The translations under genes and the position numbers were made by a program. Shown here piece by piece: positions 48,140 through 60,840 of a stretch of 64,000 nt of DNA. Source of the stretch: Isoetes taiwanensis (taxonomy: Eukaryota > Streptophyta > Lycopodiopsida > Isoetales > Isoetaceae); assembly GCA_021234155.1 (NCBI GenBank), contig JAJEKV010000002.1:32479645-32543644 (forward strand), in the 5' to 3' direction. Below the pieces are notes generated by a model. The model was not told the origin of the DNA. It was given only the letters and a program-made list of their open reading frames with translations, and made no database searches. Each line of letters begins with the position of its first letter. The first letter of the stretch is position 1.

Positions 48140-49296
48140 ATGTCAACAAGATTTGGAGCAAACTTATTGACATCTATTGAAATATTCAAAGGAGATAATG
48201 GTTTTCAGGTCTGGAAACATGGCATTAGGCAGGTGCTGGAATTTGAAAATTTATGGTACCTTATTGAAGAAGATAGTGCCAGAGTACCAACAATATTGAG
48301 CTCTGAAAACTCAAGTACTGAAGGAGGTGGAAGCTCTGTTGGAGAAGGATCAACTGCAGCAGAAGGAGGTAACATAAATACTGTTATATCTAAGTTGGTT
48401 GCAGGTCCAGTTGATGTAATGAAGGTTATGGAGGCCCAAGCAATTATTACAAGCAAAGTTGGAGCTGCTATAAAACTCAAACTGAGAGGTATGAGTCCAA
48501 AGGATATGTGGAAATATATGGTTAGTCAATATGAAGTTAAAACCTCATCTCAAATTGATGTTTTAGAGAAACAACTTAGGTAGCTCAAGTTGCATGAAAA
48601 AGATAACCTGACAGAATACTTGGAGAAATTTGATTCAATCATAGCAGATTTAGATGGGGCATGGGTTATATTAAATGAGCATTATCAAATTTTGTCTTTG
48701 GCAAGGCCAGTGTCACATAACAGTCAACTGGCTACATTGCTCAAAAATGTTGCAAGACCTAAAGAACATGCTATTCAAATGATTAGAACAGAATTTGAAC
48801 AAAAGGGAGTCGAGCTAGAAGATGAAGAAAACTGTGTTGAGGTCTAGTTTGCAGGTAAAACAAAAAAAGTGGAAAATATTAACAAATAAAAACTAGGACC
48901 ATGTTACAATTGTAATCAATATGGACACCTTAAAGTTGAATGTCCAAATAAAAGCAGGGGTATAAAATGTTTTAACTGTGATGGCAAGGGCCATGCAGTA
49001 GCAAATTGCCCAAGCCCAAGAGGGACTTCTGGAAGGGGCAGGGGAAGAGGAAGGAGTGTAAACACCAGAGGTGGCTTTGGAAGAGGAAGATCTAACCAGA
49101 AGGGAAGTCCAGCCATGAATGTTGTACAAGAATCAAAGACTGATGAAGAAGAAGGAACTAATGAAACTACTGAGATAAAAAATGATCACATTTTGTCAAT
49201 TTCGAATGATTTGAATGAAAGGGATAACAAATTTTTGATAATAGATTCAGGAGCTGAGAAAACCATGACTTGTGATCCAAACTTTGAAAGTTCCTA
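48140..49296 (+). pseudogene. Copia gag and protease remnants
   Basis: The Gag frame opens at 48140 and is interrupted by TAG at about 48581, TAG near 48845 and TAA near 48886. Two CCHC zinc knuckles are intact: CYNCNQYGHLKVEC (about 48903-48944) and CFNCDGKGHAVANC (about 48969-49010). A Gly/Arg-rich linker follows, then the aspartic protease site FLIIDSGAEKTM (about 49233). Gag would form the particle that packages the element RNA. The premature stops show it is inactive. Confidence 0.85.
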
Positions 49297-49555
49297 GTTT
49301 GGGCGAAGCAGTAGCGGTTCCAAAGGCAGTCTCCAATCACATAAAAAAGGTCGAATTAGCTATGGAGATCATTCGTGGTCAAAACCCATACGGGCAGAAA
49401 CATAAGTAACATTCGAGATCTATCTCGCTCGGATACACGACATGATTGATGACTTGGAAATGTCTTTGTTCGAGTGTACTCCGAGAGGAGAAGCTGGTAG
49501 GGTGGTCAGATACCGTATGTATATCCTATTGAACCCGAGATTGAAAAGGAAAGGA
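49297..49555 (+). other. Extra segment between protease and integrase region of copia
   Basis: In the nested copia the protease site is followed within about 15 residues by GHVQLG. Here about 250 bp intervene before GHVQLGDG (49558-). The segment has its own coding look (IYLARIHDMIDDLEMSLFEC and RYRMYILLNPRLKR, preceded in another frame by HIKKVELAMEIIRGQNPYG). I do not recognise it. It may be captured sequence or a small insertion. Confidence 0.5.
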
Positions 49556-49723
49556 GCAGGACATGTGCAGTTGGGAGATGGAACTTTGCAAAGAATAGAA
49601 AACGCTGGAATTTTAGAGATTTTTGATTTAAGAGGAAAAGCTACAGAACTTAGAGAAGTTCTTTGTGTATCAGGCTTAGTCAGAAATTTGATTTCTGTTT
49701 GCCAATTAGTTGACCTAGGTTAT

Positions 49724-49834
<111 letters not shown>

Positions 49835-52690
49835 TATTTTAACGTCACATTTGAGAAACTTGAATGTAAAATCCTTCTTGGAAATGAAGTTAAATTCATT
49901 GGAAAGAGAGTTGGAAACCTTTTTGGTTTTGATCTTGAGCATTTGCCTAGTATGAATGTTATAGAATGTGCATCCATAAAAACTTGGCATAATAGAATGT
50001 GTCATACAAACATGGCAGATTGGAGATGCTAGCAAAGAAGAAATTGGTAAGAGCAAATGATGAAAATTTTGAAAAGACAATATGTGCATGGTGCATTTTA
50101 GGCAAGCAAACTAGACTACCATTTAAGGAATCAACAAAAAAGGCTAAAGGTATATTAGGTCTAGTTCATACTGATCTATGTGGTCCCATAAATGTCACAA
50201 GTATGACTGGACACAGATAATTTATGACATTCATAGATGATTTTAGCAGAAAAACAAAATGCTACTGTTTAAAAACTAAGAACCAAGCATATGATGCTCT
50301 AAAGCTATTTATTTCTGAAGTACAACTTGAAACAGGAAGAAAGGTGAAGTGCATAAGGTCTGACCGATGTGATGAGTATTTATCAAATGAGTTCAAAAGG
50401 TTCTGTGCTAATCATGGTATCAAAAGGCAACTAACATGCAGGTTCTCACCTCAGCAAAATGGAGTGGCAGAAAGAAAAAACAAAACATTGCTCAATGTAG
50501 TCAGGTCAATGTTAAAATGCTCTCGATTACCAAATTTTGTGTAGGATGAAGCAGTAAAGACTGTTGTATATGCTCAAAATTTGCTGCCAACTTCGAGTAC
50601 AAATGGTGCTGCTCCAGAGATGTTGTGGTCAGGTAAGATATCTTGTTATGATAATTTGAGCGCATATGGTTGTCTTGCATTTGCACATGTGCCAGAGGAG
50701 TTAAGGAAAAAAATGGATAACAGGGTATATATTACATACCTGGTTGGTTATGATGTGAAATCTAAGGCCTATAGACTCTTTGATCCTGCACAAAGAAGGT
50801 CATAGTAAGTAGGGATGTTATATTTGATGAGACACAATTTTATAGAATGATTCCAAAGATTAATGCCTCAGACAAAGATGAGAACAATGAGACTAAAGAT
50901 CTAGAAGAAAATTCTGAACCAGACAGGATGGAAAAGGAAATGATGGAAATTGCAGATTATTCAAGTGATGATTATGAAGATGACCTTGAAACTCAAAGTG
51001 TAAGCAAGGAATTATTACATGGAGAAGAAATGGAAGGTGAATTAGTACAAGCTGTTACGCCAGGAAAACCAAAAAGGAAGGGAAGGAGAACTGAGACATA
51101 AATACTTGAGAATGAAAATAAGGAAATGATTGAATTCCATGGCAGAAATGAAATGGGATGAGCAAGAGATTTCAGCCTCATGTAGGTGAAATTCATAGTG
51201 TGTTTGATGTTTTGATTTTAGAAAATCCAAAACTACCAAAAAGCTATCATGTAGCAATAAATGGAAAATATGCACAGCAATGGTTGGCAGCTATGCAAGA
51301 AGAAATGAGTGCCTTCAAAGGAACTAACATATATGAACTTGTTGACATACCTGCAGATAAAAACATTATTGGAAACAAGTGGGTTTTTAGAATAAAACCT
51401 GGAAATGAGAGAAAGCCTGATAAGTTTAAAGCTAGATTAGTTGCACAGGGCTTCACACGGCAAAAGGGGCTTGACTATGATGAAACCTTTTAACCTTGGT
51501 CAAAATAAACAGCTTAAGAATACTTCTTGCAATTGCAAACTCATGTGATCTGGAAATACACCACATGGATGTCAGTATAGCCTTTTTGAATGCAAAGCTT
51601 GAGGAAGAAAATTATTTGAAACAAGCACGAGGATTTGAAACAGGAGATGGGAAAGTTTGAAAATTAAAAAGGGCAGTGTATGGTTTAAAACAATCACCAA
51701 GGTATGGATAATTATCTGCTAAAACAGGGATTTGAAAAATTGAATTATGATGGAAATTTATATAGATTTAAGGATAGAGATGAATGGTGTATTATTGAGC
51801 TTTATGTTGATGACAATATTATGATTGCAAAGGGAAACAAGGTTCTCAACCACTGCAAATATATTTGGAACAAGAGGTTTCAAATGACAGATCTTGGGGA
51901 GTTGAAAATATTTCTGGCTATAGAAGTGCACAGGAACAGGAACAACAAAACTTTATTACTAAACTAAAGAATGCATATTGAAAGTATGGTTGAGAGATTT
52001 GGAATGAAATACTGTAACACTGCAAATTCTCCCGTAGCTCCTAGACATAGAATCTCTAAACTCATGTATCCACAAAATGAAAATGAAAATGAAAGCAGAC
52101 TAATGGAAACATTCGTTACAGATCTTTAATAGGTTGTTTATTGTATGTTGCAAATGGTACCAGGCCTGACATATCTTTTGCAGTGAATATACTTAGCAGG
52201 TACAATCATAATCCAGGAAAGGCTCATTGGATTGCAGCAAAAAGAATTTTGAGATATTTAAAAGGGACCATGGACTTTGGAATTATGTACAACTCAAATG
52301 ATTTAAATCTGAAAGCATATTGTGATTCAGATTGGGGTGGAGATTTGGACAAAAGGAAATCAACATCTGCGTATTTGATATTATTAGGTGGTGCTCCTGT
52401 GGCATGGAAATGCAAAAAACAAACAGTGTTGCTCTATCAAGTGCAGAAGCTGAGTATAATTCAACAACCTTGGCAACAAAGGAAATTATCTGGGAAAGAA
52501 GAATTAGTTGGAGTTCATCAGGATAAGCCTACTATATTATTTTGTGACAGTACCAGTTGCATAGCAATGTCTAATAATCCAGTGTTGCATGAAAGATCAA
52601 AACATATAGAGATGGAGATTCATTTCATAAGGGATGCTGTAAGTAAAAATCTATTACACTTGACATATTATATATTGTGGAGCAGATAGC
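49835..52690 (+). pseudogene. Copia integrase, reverse transcriptase and RNase H remnants
   Basis: Integrase: TWHNRMCH, LGLVHTDLCGPI, FIDDFSRKTK and the RQLTCRFSPQQNGVAERKN motif (about 49985-50560). Reverse transcriptase: NKWVFRIKPG, KARLVAQGFTRQKGLDYDETF, then the active site LYVDDNIMIAKG (about 51800). RNase H: RYLKGTMDFGI, CDSDWGGDLDKRKSTSAY (about 52320-52370) and the C-terminal SKHIEMEIHFIRDAV. Order is that of Ty1/copia (integrase before reverse transcriptase). Several frameshifts and stops (for example near 50545, 51490 and 51660) disable it. Confidence 0.9.
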
Positions 52691-52786
52691 AGATATTATG
52701 ACTAAAGCATTACCAATATGTAGGTTTGAAGAGTTGAGAAAATTGATGCAGTGCAGTAACAGAGAAATATTATATGAAGGGGGGAA

Positions 52787-53135
52787 TGAAAGAAAATGAT
52801 CATGTAATATTTGTTTTAAGCAGTTGGCATATGCTTCAGGTCGAACATATGAGTGATGTTGTTTGAAGTATGGATATGCTTGAAAAAACCATTGAACCTA
52901 GTGGGTAATCATTAAGCTATAGTAGTATTAACTTAAATAATATTGAAGGAGAAAAATTGTTATATGACATGTCGACCTTATTTTGGTATGAACCATTAGT
53001 CAAACTGTGGTTGAATGAAATGGAGGCAGGAAGAATTATGAAATTGGAAAGGAGAGATCGACACGGAGCTATCAGATCGATCTAGCTTGAATGCTGGACT
53101 GATCATTATAAAGCCAAGTAGTACAAACGGATTTT
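52787..53135 (+). repeat. Copia 3' LTR, first part
   Basis: It matches the 5' LTR from its TGAAAG start to about 'agccaagtagtacaaacgg', where the nested element begins. The LTR resumes at about 54940. Confidence 0.85.
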
Positions 53136-54939
53136 CCTAGCTGTACATGCCCAACTTTCTTCACACAATCTTGTAGCAGACTTGGCTTGAAAACTACACT
53201 TTTTTCTGCTCCTGAATCTATCACACAAAAATTGTCAAGCATAGATTTTGAAGCAAGAACTTTATTCGAGATATGATTACATTTTACCTGCAATATTTTA
53301 TCTCCACTGCTTGCTTCTTCAGTTTCTTCTTCTTTGACTAAATTCAAGCTTGGCTGACTCCTTCCACTCCCCCTGCCTCCACCTCTGGCACGACCTCTAC
53401 CTCTTCCAGATGAAGATTTGGGACTTGGACACTCTGAAGCTAGATGTCCTTTACCATCACAGTTAAAGCATCTGAACACTTTGCCTTCAAATGTACAATT
53501 GGCCTTCAGATGGCCATACTGGTTGCATTTAAAGCATGGCCCTATTTTATCTTTACTCATTTTTGAGGTACTTCTACCTCTTTTGATTTTTCCACTATAT
53601 AACACTTCTGGAGATTGTTCTTCATCATCAAATCCCCTTCGAGTTTGTTCAAACTCAGTTTGGATCATCTTTATAGCATGCTCCTTACTAGTAGCCACAT
53701 TTCTAATTAATGTAGCTAAATGAGTGTTATGAGAAACTGACTTGGCCAAGTACAAGATTTGATTTTGATCATTCAGAATAGAACCTGCACCTTCCAAGTC
53801 TGCAACTATGGACTCAAATTTTTCCATAAACTCAGTAATATTATCTTTCTCAAACAATTTAAGTCTTCTAAGTTGCTTTTCTAAAACATCTATTTGAGAA
53901 GAACTTTTAATTTCAAAGTGCTTAATCAAATATTCCCACATCTCTTTTGGCTGCTTACCTCTTAGTTTCAGCTTCAAAGCAGTTCCAACCTTGCTCATGA
54001 TAATGGACATTAGGACTGCTTCCACCAGCTGCAGTTGAAACACCACATGAGCTTGCACTTGCACTCATTGTTGGACCACCTCCTGGATTAGTACTTATAT
54101 TCCCAGACCCTGTAGGAGATGCTGAGGTGGCCATGGCAAATGTACTGCCATCAATTAAACCCCAAAGATTTTCAAACTCCAAAACTGACTTGATTCCTTC
54201 CTTCCAATTTTGAAAACCTGTATCACCTTTAAATACTTCAATAGTTGCCAGCAAATTGGCACTAAATCTGGTTGACATCTTGAACCACCTGAGCTCTGAT
54301 ACCACTGTTGGAATTATCTTATTGAATAGTTAGCTTTTCAAATTACAACACCAAATTTGCTAGGCGACTTTGCACAGAAAACTTGTAATAATGTTTAGGT
54401 TATGGAGCCAAGATATGGTCACTAATCCAATAACCTTTAAACTATAGATCTATTACAAAGCACAACCTTTAAACTATAGATCACTGTAGCATTGGGATTG
54501 ACTCTGCTATTGTAGCAGAGTTGACCGGCCGGATTCAACCTAGAATGCCCACGATCCGTTATTCTACATGCTCAGGGACTTCTGATTTCATTGTGTCCTT
54601 ATTTCAATCTTCACCTCCGTCGGTTTCACATCAGATCAAGTTTCTAAACTCAGAAAAATCGATCTGCACTTATTATCCCACAGGCGTATTAAAAAAATTG
54701 CCTCTGAACTATTGAAACCTAACCAGGTTTCCACGCGTATTCTTTTCCACGCGTATTTTATACGGCGGAAAGATATATGGGCGCTGAGTGCGAAATACAG
54801 CCTTAAAATTGGATTCTGAGCGCCTCAAATGCAGCCAACGCCCCTTTTCAACTTACATGCTCCTTACATGCATTCACTGCCACTGCTTCTCATGAATGCT
54901 TGCATTCACTGCCACTGCTTCTCATGAATGTTGTCAACA
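53136..54939 (-). mobile_element. Second copia (minus strand), gag-protease part, nested in the 3' LTR
   Basis: Read on the minus strand: a 634-bp LTR (54939-54306, TGTTGACA...CCAACA), a primer-binding site (TGGTATCAGAGC complement at about 54292-54303), gag starting MSTRFSANLLATIEVFKGD (54275-), two CCHC knuckles (CFKCNQYGHLKANC; CFNCDGKGHLASEC) and the protease site CVIDSGAEKS, cut off at about 53136. A frame change lies near 54000-54060. It is a different copia lineage from its host but has related gag. The rest of the element and about 115 bp of host LTR are gone, so a deletion followed insertion. The LTR has a 33-bp tandem duplication (about 54868-54930). Confidence 0.85.
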
Positions 54940-55034
54940 ATTATTATATGATAATCACTTCAAGATTAACTGTTAGAAAATTGATTCATTGTTTTGATCA
55001 AGTTCTAACAAGACATCTATGCAAATTTTCTTCA
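54940..55034 (+). repeat. Copia 3' LTR, last part
   Basis: It matches the final part of the 5' LTR (about 48020-48115), ending TTTTCTTCA, followed by the CCACT duplication. Confidence 0.85.
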
Positions 55035-55039
55035 CCACT

Positions 55040-55859
55040 TTTGGAACCTGCAAAATTACCTACTCTAGGTACTTCAGACCTGGGTACTTTCTTTTTTCTT
55101 TTCTTTTTTTCATTAGAACGAATTCAAAAATCTAAAATAAATATTCAAAGTTAAGATAAAAATAATGCTATCGGAGGTCAAAATAAATATAATAATTCTA
55201 AAACATACCTTTTATTGAGATATTACACAGGTATCCAGTACCCAGTGCTGGCTACTTTTTTGGGTATTTTTGTGGTTCCTAAATGATACTTTTTAAGGCA
55301 TACCCTAACATGCTTTACCCATAGTTGAGACATTATACAAATTAAATTGAATGCTAATTGTATATCATAACTGTGCTAAATTGAACCTTGTAATGGGTAC
55401 CTTTAGCAATCGGTATCAAAACATTAAAGATCTCGACCACTTTTGAGGGTTATTAAGCTCTTCCTAGATCCCATACTTATACGGCCGCTGGCATCCCCCG
55501 GGAAAATTGGATCCTAAGCATATCCAAAGCATGGTAGGATGTTACTATTCTATGAAATGTTAAATAGATCCTGCACATGTCCGGAGCATAACAATAGAAT
55601 AGAATAAAATAGAATAGATTTTCTAACGTCCACGAAGACCAAGAGGCCATCGGACCCATACAATGGCCTAGTACAACCATTACTACTAGGATAAAAAGAC
55701 CCCTGCCTCGAAAGGTTTTCAAGGGAAAAACCTTTGCAGTAATGATGATACTAGATAAGCAAGAAGAAAATATAAGTAGGTGATAAGTACTGAGGGCGTA
55801 ATAATTGAAGACGCTCATCCAGAACCTCAAGTATGTATAAGGTCAGAAGTCATGCATGG
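55040..55859. other. Intergenic, nothing recognised
   Basis: A short (AATAG)n-like run lies near 55590-55616. Frame 55477-55830 (minus) shows no family signature. Confidence 0.4.
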
Positions 55860-58440
55860 ATGGGGCTCTGTGAAGTTATGGAAGCTTGGAATGGAATGCT
55901 AAAGTCAAATAACAGTTCATGACCATCTCAAATCAGGACATCTTGGCAGAGTATGGCTTTCATCTTCAATAACATGTAACTGGCATCATGCACATAATCT
56001 CGCTTCTTGTGGCAATTGTGGCCACTCCCATCTACTTGTCTCAATCTATAGCTTGTGTGACCCTGTGTGAATTGATGCAATAGCTACAAGCTTTTTCCTA
56101 GACAAGGAAGCAAGCAAATAAGCTTGTGGTCCTGGTGCCAAAGTGGGATTTATATGTGCATGATAATGACCAATTTTAGCTTGGGTTAAGGTAACTGCAT
56201 TCCATATCTTCTGAGAAAAACGACCATCAAGATATTGTTGCAAGATCAAAACTAGCAAGCACCATGCAGTGTTCTTGTTGCACAGACCAACGGGCAAACT
56301 ATGCATTACAATTCTCTTTCCAACATCGTTTCAAACGTTAGGGAGATTCAGCCATGGTAAGCGTGAGAAGAGGGTATCTATCATCATCCATGTGATGCAC
56401 CTTGTTGATATAGTGGAAATGGCGCTTCATGGCAGAATATTAAAGAGGCCAAGAACCTGGCTCTTGTAAAAGAATAGCATAGGGCACGGTAGTTTTGACT
56501 CCTAGGCTGTAAGTGAGAAAAAACTTTTGCACCCATTCCAAGCTCTCCCAAGCACTAGTACTAATGGCAGGCCCCCATACTTCAGAACTATACAGTAAAA
56601 CAGATCATACCAAAGCCCAAAACAAGTAGGTTTTCCGTGACCAATCATAATTCTCTGCTCGAAAACAATTGTTTTGCATTGCATCGAGTGCTCTCCAGCC
56701 AGCAGTCACACGCTTGGTAATACATTGCTCCGAAAGCGTGTTCTTACAGAACTCAACACCAAGATACTTGTAGCTATCTACAAATTCAACTTCGTGGCTA
56801 TCATAGTGCAAAGTTGGAACAATATGTCGAGAAGATTGAACTACCAAGAGCTTGGTCTTTTGGAGATTAACACGTATGCCTATGTTCTCACAAAAACTAT
56901 ACAGAGCATGCATATTAGCAGCGGTATGTGCCATAAGCGAAACATCATCAACATCCATCAGTTGCCTGATGATATAGTGTGTTAAATGTTGGCTTCCACC
57001 ATGATGATCAAGCCATTCTTCCAATTGATCGATGTACAAGTCAAAGAGTGTAGGAGATAGAGGGCAACCTTGTCGGTACTCCAATATTACTAGTGATTTG
57101 GGATACCCGATGCTGGAAACTTAGCAAAGACCCTTTCATAGAGCCGATACACTGCATTTTGAAGGTCTTGTGGAACTCCAAGTGCTTGCAAGTGCTAACA
57201 AAGAAGCTCGCGAGGTACTGTATCAAAGGCAAAAGTAAAATCCATATGTAATAAGCTTCAACTATGTTCAACAAGCATGCGCAATGTGAAAATATGGTCT
57301 ATCATAGAATGGCCTGGACGAAAGCCTGCCTGTCCTACAGCACGTACAGTGTCTTCTGCCCATGATGTCCACTGCTTCTTCATAATACTGGCTAGGAGCT
57401 TTGAAAATATGGAACTGGCTTCGAAGGGTCATTCTTATTACCTGCTTTGGGAATTGGTATGACCTTACTGATAGCCCAAGTTTCTGGCAATCCTTCTTGC
57501 AAAGCTTGATTTAAAAGATCAACGATGATTGGAAGCAATAACGAACTCCTCCTCCTCCCCCTCCCAATTTAAGCAATTGCGCTTTGTAAACCTTGAAGAT
57601 CAGAAAACTTGCCATTGGATAGATGTCGCGGACCTTCTTTGACTTCCTCCTCTGTAAATTGAAGAATATTACCTATCAAAGGAGGCACAGATTTAAGAAT
57701 CCCAGGATGATCATATAATTGGACCAATTGCTCATCCCATTATTGCATAGGAATATGTCCAAGAGTAGTATGTGGTCGATATAATATTTTGTGCCAGAAG
57801 GTCCGAGATTCACATAGCAGCAATTCAGACATTTGCTTCTAATGCTTAGCAACAAAGCATGCCTTCTTGCGTTTCAACACAGACTTATAATTTTTGATGA
57901 CATTGTGACATGTATTTGGCTCAATGATCATTCGCAGGTGTTTTTTAAGCTGCTTGCATTCTGCATCAAACCATGCATTTTTAGGAAACGATTTTCTACT
58001 AGCCTGGGCAACACTAGAAGCACATGTACCAAAGAGGAGACAACAGAAGTAAGCAAAGCGTCAGCAAATGCAGCATTACGTTCTTGAAGAGTTGGGTAAT
58101 CCAAAATACCTTCAAGTGCAGGAGCTAATATCTATGCATATTCAAAAGATCTAGAACAAGTCAAGCAAATGGGAGAAGCAAGAGCATGGACAGCAATGGG
58201 TTGAAGAGGTGTAAGCTGCCACTTTAATGACAAATAAAGTGGATAGTGGTCAGAATTTATCTCCTCATCTCTATGCCTCGTGCCAATTCGAAAATCTGAA
58301 ATGAGGCTTGCACTTGGGAAATGACATAATCAACAACACTAGTACCACCTTCTTGCCTATTATGTCTGCATATAACATCTTTAGAGTATGGCCATTCCTC
58401 TAAGCCATTGCAAATTACCATTCCGAAGACTTCACGCAAT
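55860..58440 (-). mobile_element. LINE (endonuclease end, reverse transcriptase, C-terminal part), decayed
   Basis: On the minus strand: the endonuclease C-terminus (GGTSVVDYVISQ; SDHYPLYLSL, 58439-58200), a long Lys-rich linker, reverse transcriptase (VIPIPKAGNKNDP near 57480; GQAGFRPGHSM near 57330; FTFAFDTVPRE near 57240; QGCPLSPTLFDLYIDQ at 57075), the polymerase site altered to MDVDDVSLM (about 56950), VNLQKTKLLVV, then KYLGVEF and a C-terminal region with several stops. It resembles the 12.1-14.9 kb LINE more than the DUF4283 type. Frameshifts and stops throughout; the 3' limit is approximate and there is no clear tail. Confidence 0.8.
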
Positions 58441-58471
58441 TGAATGAGTTCCCTTCCAAATGTTGAGACAG

Positions 58472-59041
58472 GCAGTATAAATTTATACTGCTTGTAATCT
58501 CACGGTATAATTTATACCGAGGAAGAATTCATGCAGTACAAATTTGGACCGTGAAAGGCTCCGACGGTTTGTAATTAAACGCCTGGAACTCTTCTACGGT
58601 ATAAATTTATATCGCAAGACTTCTTCTTCGGAATAAATTTATACCGTGGAACCATTTGATCGATATAAATTTATACCGTTTGGCCACCAAGAAGAAAAAA
58701 ACAACAGACTACATAGAAAAAAAGAAATGCATAAATGAAAAGGTTCCAAGTTGGTTACCTACGTGGCCATATCCGTATACAAAAGCCTATAGCTATTTGG
58801 ATGAGCAAATAGTAGCGAGTATATAAGGCGGAATGTGAGCGTCTTCGGTTCCAACAGCGTATGTAGGAAATAAACGTGTTGCCACTGGCGTTAAGTACTT
58901 TTGTTACTTGTGCTTTCATATAGCTATTGTCCATAAGTAATCGTATACGGTATCTTCCTGTTGTATCTTCCTTAGCTTATCTTTCATATAAATTTATACC
59001 GTCTATTATAAATTTATATTGTTCCATATAAATTTATACCG
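58472..59041. repeat. Cluster of AT palindromes, consensus CGGTATAAATTTATACCG
   Basis: Nine variants: 58472-58491 (a perfect 20-bp palindrome), 58503-58519, about 58537-58555, 58597-58614, 58629-58646, 58661-58678, 58985-59001, 59005-59021 and 59025-59041. They flank a 300-bp stretch and abut the unknown gene fragments downstream. Terminal repeats of an unknown DNA transposon are possible. Confidence 0.85.
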
Positions 59042-59510
59042 CCTCAGCCTTCATGTTTACAATGGCTGGAGTAAAGCGAACGTCTGAACCACCCCTACCT
59101 ACTTGAAGCCTTCCTCCACCAGTGGTGTTCACTCCACCTCTGGCCGACTTTACGTCTCCTCGACCATTACCACCTCCAGTAGTGTTCATTCTAAAAGCTA
59201 ATGCTAATTCAGATACTTCTGACTCTGACTTGCAAAGCATTAGTCCACTCATTCGTACACGTAGGCTTCCACCACTAGTACATTTCACTCCACCACCTCC
59301 TGCTCCTGACCGTCGCTTACCCCCACCAATACAATTTACTCCACCACTTCCCACACAGTAGCGCATCATTCCTCCTCCCGTTTAGTTCACTCCATCACCA
59401 CAAGGCAAAACGCAGACTCCCTCCTCTGGTTCACTTTACTTCACCCCTCATTCCTTCCAACTCTCTACGTGACACCACTCTTAGTGGTAGTCAGTGCTTT
59501 GCAACTCCAA
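59042..59510 (+). pseudogene. Proline-rich repeat coding fragment
   Basis: The plus-strand frame from 59059 (MAGVKRTSEPPLPT, then a stop) continues at 59122-59361 with repeated RLPPPxxFTPP phrases, then another stop and RIIPPPV. It looks like the N-terminus of a repetitive, disordered protein broken by stops. The antisense frame 59034-59369 is its Gly-rich shadow. It may be the first exon of the fragment at 59805-60300. Confidence 0.4.
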
Positions 59511-59579
59511 TTTTTTTATGATATTTTAGGAGCTGCTCAATTATTTCATCAAAATCGCATCTATTCCTCTTATGTCAGA

Positions 59580-60300
59580 CAAAGAAACACCTCGTGTTGA
59601 TCTCTCAGACAATGATGTAGCACAGTCACACGACACCATGTTTGATTTCAAAGCTCCTGCCAGTCACATATATCAAAGGGGCTACTGAACCTTCAATATT
59701 AGGCCAGTCAAGGGTGATAAGTTTACTTACACAGCTGGTGGCCACACCATCTGTCAACAGCCTTTAAAATAACTCATGCTTTAGGCAGCAAAAGGCTTCA
59801 TGCAATGGAGAAAAGGCTTGACAAGAAACCTGGCATAAACAACTACTGCTATTCGGGAAGTATCTCGAGAATTCATGCACTTCAATACGTTTCCTGGATG
59901 GAAGGTTTCTTCAAAAACTCTTGGGAGAAACTACCTAACAGTCCTATGTACCACTTAAGTGATAATTTCACGAAACGCGAAGTTTATAATAACTATAAAG
60001 ATTTATGTATTGAGGCTGGTGAACGATATGCTACTGTTATTTCACTGTGTTATTTCCTAGAAAGCGTCGTATGTCTGTCTGTGTTACATGCTCCAAATTA
60101 AAAGCCCAAAGACAGAATGCAAGGACACTGCATACTAAAAGTTAACTTCCAAGACTCCTTGTTGTCAAGTTCGTTTCAATGCTAGGTTGTTTTCTTGAAT
60201 ATACTTTTTTTTTAGATGCATTTAAAGAGAAACTCAACGAGCACAGAAAACAACGATCTCTTGAACGGAGAAAGTTGACAAAACACAGGAAGAAGGTACT
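59580..60300 (+). pseudogene. Unknown protein fragment with CxxC motif, possibly transposase-related
   Basis: Frame 59805-60070 encodes NNYCYSGSISRIHALQYVSWMEG and DNFTKREVYNNYKDLCIEAG. A shift at about 60056 then gives RKRRMSVCVTCSKLKAQRQ. After a probable intron ending TTTTTTTTTAG (60216) comes FKEKLNEHRKQRSLERRKLTKHRKK. A Cys-x-x-Cys followed by a basic helical stretch resembles the N-terminal zinc-binding region of some uncharacterised transposase-like proteins. That family assignment is a guess. The AT-palindrome cluster directly upstream could be its transposon end. No catalytic domain remains. Confidence 0.35.
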
Positions 60301-60391
60301 ATAACATCCACTCAACTATATATCAGTTGTCAATTGATTGAATGGACCAGAAGAAAACTCTACCACACTTTATCAATGTGCCCAAGGATTT

Positions 60392-60840
60392 TCTTTTTTG
60401 AAGGACGTGAGACTCTTTTTACTGACAAGAACAAAGGCTCAATACACAATGCACAGACAGGAATAAAACCCTAGTGGATAGGCTCTCCCAACTAGGCACA
60501 TTCACCCGTCTATGCATAAGAAGAACACCGTAAATACGTCTGCCAAATTATTTTTTTTTTATCATCAGTTAGAGATGAGCAACGATAAGCTTTAGTTGAG
60601 CACAATGAAGAAGTTGCTGATCAGAGATGTGTGCACTTTGGGAAATACACAAATGTCGCCTCTGCCAGATAGACCACAAAATCCAACTAGAAGCAAGATG
60701 AAATGCCCACTTACACAAGTTCGGCCAAACAGGGGGATAAAGTGCAAGTAGGATCTCCTGGCTAGTGAGAGACACACTGAAAAAAGTGAACAACAATTGT
60801 TTGGGGTCTGGGTTCGGGAACTCCTGGAAGACAGCCCTCT
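60392..60840 (-). mobile_element. LINE 3' end (same subfamily as 3.9-4.9 kb)
   Basis: Minus-strand frame 60796-60569 (VSLTSQEILLALYPPVW; LASSWILWSIWQRRHLCI) aligns with the zinc-binding domain C-terminus at 4500-4640. The 3' end (CTTCAAAAAAGAAAA on the minus strand) lies at about 60392-60402. The 5' limit is approximate. Confidence 0.75.

Noticed and set aside
59034-59369. Glycine-rich minus-strand protein
   Set aside because: It is the complement of the proline-rich plus-strand frame, which has the more coherent repeated phrase.
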